A stretch of DNA of 64,000 bases from Larix kaempferi. Taxonomy: Eukaryota; Streptophyta; Pinopsida; Pinales; Pinaceae. Location: positions 227,001-291,000 of the forward strand of contig BSBM01002108.1 of the NCBI GenBank assembly GCA_027924585.1, read 5' to 3'. Position 1 is the stretch's first letter; each line of letters starts with the position of its first letter. Both the position numbers and the translations under genes were made by a program. The notes beneath the pieces were generated by a model. That model saw only the letters and a list, made by a program, of their open reading frames with translations. It was not told where the DNA came from and made no database searches. This document shows positions 56,955 to 64,000 of the stretch, in pieces.

Positions 56955-57341
56955 TGTGAAGAACCTGCAATAATCAATTAATGCAAATACACAAGATATC
57001 AGAAATAGTGGAACTTAGAATCACTTTTATATTGATCAGAGGCCACTTCGAGGGGGAAACCTCCTTTGAGAAATCTCAATACAATTAACTTCACTGTGCC
57101 TTCAATGACCTCAACACACACTTATATACTAAGTCTATTCCCAATACTATGAGTCAAAACCATGGGACATATAATACTATGGGACAACTTACAAAGCATA
57201 TGCGTCCAATACTATGGGTCAATACTATGGGCTAATATAAACTATGGATCAAGAAATACTACGGGATGACTTACAAAGAATATGCTTCCAACAACAATAT
57301 ACTAACATAGTAAAGAGAAGGGTTGACACGGGTTCCTAACA
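56955..57341 (-). repeat. 3' LTR of chromovirus B
   Basis: 387 bp, the partner of 60893-61279; minus-strand TATATAAG at 57129-57122. Confidence 0.9.
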
Positions 57342-57359
57342 TCCCCTCTCCCTTAGAAA

Positions 57360-57990
57360 AAGCTTCGTCCTCAAAGCTTTGGTTGGAGAAATTGCTGCAG
57401 GATCTGAAGAAGTGGTTCCCCGGTAGCATCCTCGGGTTGCATTTCGGGCCACTGACGCCTTTGGAGTGTCAGGGAGGATTTCTTGGAAGGATGTAGACAA
57501 AGAAGAACTCATCAGCTGCGCGGAAAATGCGCTCAGAACGGTGTTGATCGACTTGTTGTTTCAGGCGAATTCTGGCCATGTGAAGATTGTCTTGCAGAAT
57601 GAGAAGAATCTAATCGCGGTTTCGAAGAATCAAGTCAATTTCCTAAACTGGGGAGCTGCTAAGGGTGTAGGGTGTATGGAAGAAGAACTGGTGGTGTCTG
57701 TCCATAGACTGCTTCATATGGTGTCCTTTGAGATGTGGTATTGTACCACCAGAGCACTGCTAGGAGATCCATAGAAATAGTTGGCCAAAGTTGTGTAGGG
57801 ATGGGAAAGGGTTTGAGCAATCTCAAAAGGAGTGTCGTTTCACCCTTGTTGACCTGGAAAGTATCACAATCAGCCACCATCTGTTGAATTTTCATTTTCA
57901 GGCCCTGCCAAAAGAAGTTACATTGTTCCCGGTCATACATTTTGAAGAACCCAGAGTGCCCTACTGATGAAGAAGCATGGAGTTCATAGA
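57360..57990 (-). pseudogene. int: Chromovirus B integrase remnants
   Basis: Compared with copy A, the frame keeps ELHASSSVGHSGFF and CNFFWQGLKMKIQQM, then jumps from ISMDLL (first catalytic Asp kept) to AVLWWYNTTSQRTPYEAVYG. The second Asp and the Glu are therefore absent. The C-terminal tail is recognisable to about 57360, where the chromodomain-like segment reads MQPEDATGEP, with Gly in place of a Trp. It cannot be catalytic. Confidence 0.85.
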
Positions 57991-58000
57991 AGAGAAATCC

Positions 58001-59860
58001 CTATTGAACATATTGCAACCAAGTTGGAACAAGTAGAGAAAGAGCTGTAAGAGAAACTGGGTCATCAATTGTGCGAGAAGGAGCATCTTCCACCATATTG
58101 TCCTTACCCTTCTTGTAAGTGATCACATAGGGATAACCCATGAGTTGGATAACCCATGTCAGGTGTGTTGGGGAGGAGACCCATTGTTCCAGAAAATTTT
58201 CCAGACTCTGGAGATCAGTCTTGATGCAGAAATAATTCCCTAATAGGTATTGCTGCCACTTCTGTACTGCATGCAAAATAGCCATCAGTTCCTGCTGAGA
58301 GGTAGATGCGACTAAATTCTTACCGGAAAGGTCTCTTGAAGGCGGAAAGCTCATTGGTTCAGCAAAGACACCTGCATATCTATCCAAGGAAGTAGTGGAG
58401 ACTGTTGATGGGTGCATCTGAAGGGAATGGAGCTGAGCGATGATACCACGTGAATTCTTATTAAGGATTTTTTCCAGGCGATGTGAACTGATGATGCAGA
58501 GAGACCCTGGTCGTAAGCCCATTAATTTGTGTTGTGCCCCATTTACTGAAAAGTGCATCCAAAGTTCCGAAAAATTCCATAAGATGGGGCCAAGTGTGCG
58601 TAACCATTGAATTCCCAAAACCACATCACATTTTCCTAAGGACAAGGAAAACATGTCAGAGCGCAAGTTATAATCTTCCATAGAGATACGCACATTGTGA
58701 CACTTCCCCTTGCAAGGTAAGGTGCCCCCATTGGCAACCATGACTTCAAAGTTGGAGCAAGGATGGACAAAACAATCAACCTATTTGGAAATCCGAGGGT
58801 CAATGAAGTTATGAGTGCTACCAGAATCAATGAGTATGGTAAGAGGGAGATTCTTGAAGTATCCCCTGAATCGCATTGTTTGTGGGGTGGTGACGCCGAT
58901 TACAGCATGGAGAGAGAGCTCGGGTGGGTCATCCTGAGATGGGGTGTCAACAGGCGGGTGTTGAATGTCGACTTGATCATCTACTGTATCTGGAGCTTCT
59001 TCATCAAGTTCTGAGGCAGGCGGAGAATCCACATCCAAGAGATAGAGATTTTGTTGAACACATCTATGTCCCTGACTGGATTTCTCATCACAATTATAAC
59101 AAAGCCCTTTTTCTCGGTGTGCCTGCATCTCTTTTTCAGAAAAAATCTTGATAGGAGTTGGTTGTGGGGCAGGCGTGATGGGAGGTCGTTGGAAACCCAT
59201 ATTTCTAAAGGGAACAAAGGTGGGTTTGGAGCATTGTTGAGCTACGATCTTGTCCTCTGCCAACTTAGCCAACCCTAGGACTTCCATCATTGTGTTGGGA
59301 CAGAACATTTTGACCTCTGAGCGGATTTCATCCTTGAGACCACTGATAAAACAACTCCTGTAGAATTCATCAGACAATCCTTCTGTGTGATTGACCAGTT
59401 TCTCAAATTCTGTCTGATACTCTCTCACTATGCCAATTTGGTGAAGTTTAGTGAGTGCTCCTGTGAAGTCATCAAAAGCACTAGGACCAAATCGTGGCAA
59501 AAGGAGTTGGCAAAAATCTGTCCAGTTTGGCTCGGGATGAGCTTTGATGTACCAACGGTACCATTGAAGGGCTTCTTGTTCCAAATGAAAGGATGCAAGT
59601 GGAACTTTCTGGACATCAAAAGTATTATGCAGACTGAAATATTGTTCTGCTCGGTATATCCATCCAGTCGGATCAGTACCATTGAAGTGAGGAAAATCAA
59701 GCTTCGGCCCGAGAAAATTGCTGGAAGAAGAGAACCTGGTGGCTGCAAAAGATTCTGGCTGTCGGTTATTATTCATGGCCGAATGCCGAAGATGGAGGCT
59801 GAGAAATTTTTCATCCAGACCTTGGAGTTTGGTTTGGATGGCTGCAAGTGCTTCCTCCAT
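58001..59860 (-). pseudogene. gag-pro: Chromovirus B gag-protease fused to RNase H, RT deleted
   Basis: From ATG 59860 the frame is open for 359 codons, has one TAG near 58781 (Gln in copy A), and stays in frame to 58001. Gag core (LDFPHFNGTDPTGWIY), zinc knuckle (CYNCDEKSSQGHRC) and protease active site (LIDSGSTHNFID) are intact. After FAEPMSFPPSRD near 58345 it jumps directly to LSGKNLVASTSQQELMAIL, that is, into RNase H, so the whole RT and the first RNase H Asp are missing. The join keeps the frame. It could have made Gag and protease but no polymerase. Confidence 0.9.
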
Positions 59861-60892
59861 GGTTTTTTTTTTTTTCTTGGAAATGGATAGAAAAACACAA
59901 ACAAAAGCTTATTTAGTAAAGGAAGATTTGGATTTGGGAAAAACTCGGATGGGTAATTGGGGTTTGACTAGGTTTTGGACACTTTCTGATGGACAGGGAA
60001 GCAAAAAATGGGGATTTCAGAAGCGGGGCGAAAGAATGAGAAAATTTGGTAGAGAGGGACAAAGAAGTAGAATTAGGAAAGGAACACGGTAGCAAAATTT
60101 GACAGCGTTTGGGTGAAAATTGAAGGAGTTATGGCAAACCCTAAAAATAGACAAATGTGAGATTTCTGGTCTTGGGAAGTGGAATTTGGGATAGGGTCTT
60201 CAGGAATGAAATATGCAAATTGGGATTGCAGGGATGTCAGTGAAGTTTCAGGGAAAACAGAGTTGAAACAAGGGAGATATGGCTGAAAAACAGATTTTTT
60301 TTTATTTTTTATTTTTATTTATTTTTATTTTTATTTTTATTTTTTCAGAAATGGATCGACAATAGCAGTGCGGAAGGGATCCGCAACAGATGGATCTACA
60401 ATAGCGCGAAAATGATCGAAAACGGATGGATCTGGAACGACTTTCAAAATAGATCTGAAACGGCTGGATCTGGAGCGGAAGTGATCGACAACAGTTCAAC
60501 TATGTGCGGCTTCCTATCAGTTCAAGGGATTCACTTGGCCACCAATGCTGTTTGACGGCTTGTGTATTGGGGCAGTACCCCTCACTCCACGGCTCAGGTA
60601 AAACTAATAACCGCTTTGCCACAAACGACAACTCTTGATTTACCTCACGGGTGGGAACTAGTCAATCAGGTAGGGGTCATTGCCCTTTTCACTGGCAGGT
60701 CCTCTCAATGGGCCAGCTACTTTGGGGTTCCTATGGTACTCCTCACAATGAGTTTTAGGGATTATGCCCAAGTACTTCCCACAGTTAAGTGGATAGGGGT
60801 TATCCCCAGATCTAAACTTGCAACAGATGTGAAATTTTTTGTTGTTGCAGAAATTCCACGCAACGAGCCCAAGAAAGTGCTCTGATACCAGA
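59861..60892 (-). other. Untranslated leader and primer site of chromovirus B
   Basis: It matches the leader of copy A at 29391-30424 in parts, for example the segments at 60560-60890 and 29400-29770. It includes an expanded T/A run (TTTTTATTTTT) at about 60297-60345 and the tRNA-iMet primer site at 60890-60879. Confidence 0.75.
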
Positions 60893-61279
60893 TGTGAAGA
60901 ACCTGCAATAATTAATTAATGCAAATACACGAGATATCAGAAATAATGGAACTTAGAATCACTTTTATATTGATCACGAGCCACTTCGAAGGGGTAACCT
61001 CCTTTGAGCAAGCTCAATACAATTAACTTCACGGTGCCTTCAATGACCTCAACACACACTTATATACTAAGTCTATGCCCACTACTATGAGTCAAAACCA
61101 TGGGACATATAATACTACGGGACGACTTACAAAGCATATGCGTCCAATACTATGGGTCAATACTATGGGATAATATAAACTATGGATCAACAAATACTAC
61201 GAGAGGACTTACAAAACATATGCGTCCAACAACAATATACTAACATAGTAAAGAGAAGGGTTGACACGGGTTCCTAACA
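60893..61279 (-). repeat. 5' LTR of chromovirus B
   Basis: 387 bp, few differences from its partner, followed on the plus strand by GCAAT. Confidence 0.9.
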
Positions 61280-61389
61280 GCAATATCTCCCATGACTGAT
61301 TATATGCCACTGCAAAACCTGAAGGAGCATCCCAGGATTGATTATATGCCTATGGAAAACCTGTGTACTCTATTGTCACCTGCACATCT

Positions 61390-61830
61390 CACAGCACTTA
61401 TATTCACCGACATGGAAGGACTTTCCTCTGACCATTCGGGAAAGGATCAACACTTACATCAATGACCATGGAAGGACTAACCTCTGACCATGTCAGAAAG
61501 GCTCTGCACTTACATCAACGCACATGGAAGGAATAACATCTGACCATGTCGGAAAGGCACTGCACTTACATCAACGCACATGGAAGGACTAACCTCTGAC
61601 CATGTCGGAAAGGCTCTGCACTTACATCAACGCACACAGAAGGACTAACCTCTGACCATGTCGGAAAAGCTTGGCAATTACATCACGACCATGGAAGGAC
61701 TCACCTCTGACCATGTCGAAAAAGCCTCAGCAATTACATCATGACTATGGAAGGAATAACCTCTGACCATGTCAGAAAATCCCAGCCCTTACATTTGTAC
61801 CATGGGAGAACACATCTACCACCATGTGAG
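61390..61830. repeat. Tandem repeat of about 60 bp in the 3' region of copia element 2
   Basis: Units with CATGGAAGGACTAACCTCTG, ACCATGTCGGAAAGGCTCTG and CACTTACATCAACGCA recur about seven times from 61410 to 61800. They occupy the same place, between the RNase H stop and the 3' LTR, as the 60 bp repeats of copia element 1 and share the CCATGG..GA..CATCTACCACC theme at the pol-proximal end. Confidence 0.85.
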
Positions 61831-61839
61831 AATGGCCCA

Positions 61840-62945
61840 TCAATTCCCCTTGGAAGGAACCTCAATCCGAAGTACGCCAAGCTTCTCTCTGAAGTATTCA
61901 AATTTCACTCTGGCCAGTGGCTTGGTCAATACATCGACTATCTGCTCGTCCATCGCAACATACAGGAGCTTCACTGCTCCTCTCTGCACCATATCCCCGA
62001 TATAGTGATACTTGATCTCAATGTGCTTCGACTTGTCATGGAACACTGGGTTCTCCGACAACTTCACACAACTCTGGTTGTCACAATATATATAAGTAGC
62101 ATCCAACTGAAGATCAAATAAATCAAACACTAGCTTCCTCAACCATACTGCTTAACAACTAGCCAAACAAGCTGCGACATACTCTGCTTCTGTTGTACTC
62201 AGTGCCACGCAGGACTGCTTGTTGCTAAACAAATAGATCACACCTGATCCCAAACTGAAGCAACACGCCAAAGTGCTCTTCCTATTAATGGCACTTCCTT
62301 CCCAATCAGAATCAACATAAACTTCCAGGTTAATCTTCTGATTTACATCATACTTGAGCCCATAATCAACCATACCCCTCATGTACCTTAGAATATGAAT
62401 TGCAGTAATCAGGTGAACATGTCTCGGATCCGTTAGGAACTGGATCAATGTATTCATAGCAAAGCAAATATTTGGTCTTGTATTTTTCAGGTACATCAAG
62501 GACCCAATCATATGATGATACATCGTGGAATCAACCGACTCTGATGAAGCATCACTCAATAGCTTCAGGTTCGATGCCATATGTGTGTCCATGGCCTTGC
62601 AGTCCATCATCCCGAACCGCTTCAGGATCTCTAATGCATACTTCCCTTGTCCAAGGAAGATTCCATCCGCACTCTGCCACACCTCCATGCCTAGAAAATA
62701 GTGCATCATACCCGAGTCCTTCATCTCGAACTCAACAACAAGCTTCCTCTTTGTATTAGCAATCAATCCATCCTCACCTTGTATTTTTCTATGCTACCAT
62801 CTGCAGCATGCTTGATCTTGCAGATACATTTGGAAGTCACAACAAACTTCCCCATTCATCTCAGGACCACATCCTAGACATCATTCTTCATGATCGACTG
62901 GTACTCCTCGATCATGGCAGCCTTCCATTATTGCATCCCTGATCC
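61840..62945 (-). pseudogene. pol: Copia 2 pol: RT remnant and RNase H, RT core missing
   Basis: The RT N-terminal block near 62930-62785 (EEYQSIMKNDV, KIKHAADGSIEKYK) is joined at about 62778 to DGLIANTKRKLVVEFEMKD, with loss of the catalytic palm as in element 1 but 16 nt more, which shifts the frame. A 204-codon frame (62766-62152) covers the RT C-terminus and RNase H (DSDWEGSAINRKST, STTEAEYVAAC). After a TAA at about 62151 the remaining 100 codons (CDNQSCVKL, DVLTKPLARVKFEYF) run to 61840. Confidence 0.88.
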
Positions 62946-63052
62946 TAGGAACTTCAGATTCTTCAATATCTACAATAGGTAGTTTTCTTGAACTTCGTCG
63001 TTGGAACAAATGTCATTGTCCTTCTTTTGTAGGTGATTGTACACGATCTTTC

Positions 63053-63466
63053 CTACAATTCAAATTCAATTGCATGATTAGAAACATCTCATAGTTTTCA
63101 AAACAAATTCTTATGCATAAAGACATAGGTCATACAGTCATGCAATTATCTTAGTCAATGCTTCAATACAACATTTATCCATATCTTGTAACTTTCTAGA
63201 TGCCTTCCATCTCTACCAAAACATTGTTAAGAGTGTGCACTACTCCCAACATGTCAGCAAAGAGGTTTCAATCTAGATAAGTATAAATGGAGTGTTGTAC
63301 AGTACCATAGGCCACTTACCTATTACTATATTAGTAGTATCTTGTTCATTAATGCAACTTTTCTAAAATGCATAATATACATCCTAAATTTAGGAACATA
63401 AGTATGTACATGAAGGAACAACATCATTTAAGTAATCATATATACAAGAAATGACAATTCAAATAC
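63053..63466 (-). other. Intron-like insert in the pol linker of copia element 2
   Basis: 414 nt bounded by GATAA/GTATTTG and TTGTAG/GAAAGAT on the minus strand, at the same site and with similar sequence as 48431-48026 in element 1. Removing it joins ERESIQQPNKD-K to KDRVQSPTKEG in frame. Confidence 0.5.
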
Positions 63467-64000
63467 TTATCTTTGTTTGGTTGTTGGATGGACTCCCTCT
63501 CAATCTTTGCCTCCTTGTAGGAGCTACTGCAGTCTCTGATAGTGTGCACCTTAACCAATGCTGAAAATGGAAGAGAGGTTCTTTCATAGATTTTTTTTTT
63601 TCGGAGTCCAACTCTGCAGTAGCTTCTTCTACTCCTTTCATGTAAAACTTCATTACAATACATATTCTTCATCACTTGAAGAATCTTCACTGTCTTCCCT
63701 GGTTCTCTTCCTTGGAGGTTCATCATCCTCTGCAGTGTGAGCATGATGTCTTCTCTTGTTGTTCTTCTTCTTGTGGGAGTTTCTTTTGTTCCTGGGACAA
63801 TCTCTGGAATAGTGTCCCTTCTCATCACAATTATAACATCGAATGTAAGAAAGATCTCTCATGGATCTCCAAATTTCTCCCTCTGATTCTGGTGGTGGTA
63901 TTTACCCTTCTTGTGATGAGGATGCTCCCTCTTGTGGTTATTCTTCTTGGTGTGTGTTGTGAGAGCCTGGTCTTCATTATCCATCTTTTCTTCTCAAGCT
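63467..64000 (-). pseudogene. gag: Copia 2 gag C-terminal region with zinc knuckle
   Basis: The minus strand shows KMDNEDQALTTHTKKNNHK near 63980-63920, a frameshift, and then the zinc knuckle CYNCDEKGHYSRDC at 63838-63797 (C-x2-C-x4-H-x4-C). A Lys/Arg then acidic tail (TREDSEDSSSDEEYVL) ends at the stop near 63653. Downstream a different frame continues to the intron-like insert without a recognisable protease or integrase, so most of pol between gag and RT has been lost. Confidence 0.75.

Larger units (their letters stand above)
56955..61279 (-). mobile_element. Chromovirus copy B, internally deleted
   Basis: LTRs of 387 bp each (56955-57341 and 60893-61279) both start TGTGAAGAACCTGC and end GTTCCTAACA on the plus strand. 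The minus-strand primer site TGGTATCAGAGC is at 60890-60879 and the purine tract (AAGGGAGAGGGGA, minus) abuts the left LTR. Flanks GCAAG and GCAAT match at four of five bases, a likely target duplication. At 4.3 kb it is about 1.8 kb shorter than copy A, through losses in RT, integrase N-terminus and integrase core. It sits in copia element 2. Confidence 0.92.
56157..64000 (-). mobile_element. Copia element 2 (same family as element 1), runs off the window
   Basis: The left LTR (56157-56745) starts TGTTATTTTTTCATC and, with the adjacent CTCCCTCTTAACAAGG tract, matches the left LTR and purine tract of element 1. The interior, on the minus strand, holds 60 bp repeats, an RNase H/RT remnant, the intron-like insert and a gag zinc-knuckle region. 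Its 5' LTR lies beyond 64000. The chromovirus copy B (56955-61279) has inserted in its 3' region. Confidence 0.88.

Noticed and set aside
57466-57774. 102-codon plus-strand frame near the chromovirus B integrase
   Set aside because: It overlaps the minus-strand integrase remnant, which has clear motifs; this is its shadow.

Overview
The window is nuclear DNA of a land plant with a large, repeat-rich genome. Every recognisable coding stretch is eukaryotic, and most of the length is nested plant LTR retrotransposons (Ty3/gypsy and Ty1/copia) and satellite DNA. I saw no bacterial operon, rRNA or tRNA gene, or CRISPR array. A gymnosperm or another non-flowering lineage is plausible, because of the Tat-like element and a transposase-like gene family I associate with mosses, lycophytes and conifers. 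The species cannot be fixed from the sequence alone.

Layout. 1-9.8 kb is AT-rich DNA with pyrimidine tracts, a decayed unknown reading frame (1196-1693), a broken fragment of the splicing-factor gene SF3B1 (4318-4925) and a strongly diverged array of about 180 bp units (5560-7720). 9.8-12.9 kb holds a stop-riddled transposase-like gene with a 105 nt intron. Just behind it lies a 24.7 kb Tat-like Ty3/gypsy element (12958-37625, target duplication GAATG). Its sense strand carries gag, a protease-like domain, extra zinc knuckles, RT/RNase H, integrase and, after the integrase, a second, archaeal-type RNase H. Its antisense strand carries a separate spliced gene with its own TATA box (23334-28400) that looks like a plant-mobile-domain protein. 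Two younger elements sit inside it: a gag-only LTR element on the minus strand (24008-27205) and a chromovirus (29016-35104, target duplication GCCCC).

39.1-53.3 kb is a satellite block with a monomer of about 358 bp. It has two diverged families, A (39079-41457) and B (41458-53268). Family B shows a three-monomer higher-order pattern. It is split by a minus-strand copia element (44732-51325). 53.3-54.5 kb is a diverged duplication of about 610 bp. 54.7-55.8 kb is the 3' part of an unrecognised, spliced, proline-rich minus-strand gene. From 56157 to the window end lies a second copy of the same copia family, into which an internally deleted minus-strand relative of the chromovirus has inserted (56955-61279).

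How it fits together. Almost nothing here is an intact working gene; it is an archaeological record of nested insertions. The most distinctive items are the antisense PMD-like gene inside the Tat element, the displaced archaeal-type RNase H, the copia pair sharing the same loss of the RT catalytic core and an intron-like pol insert, and the satellite higher-order structure.
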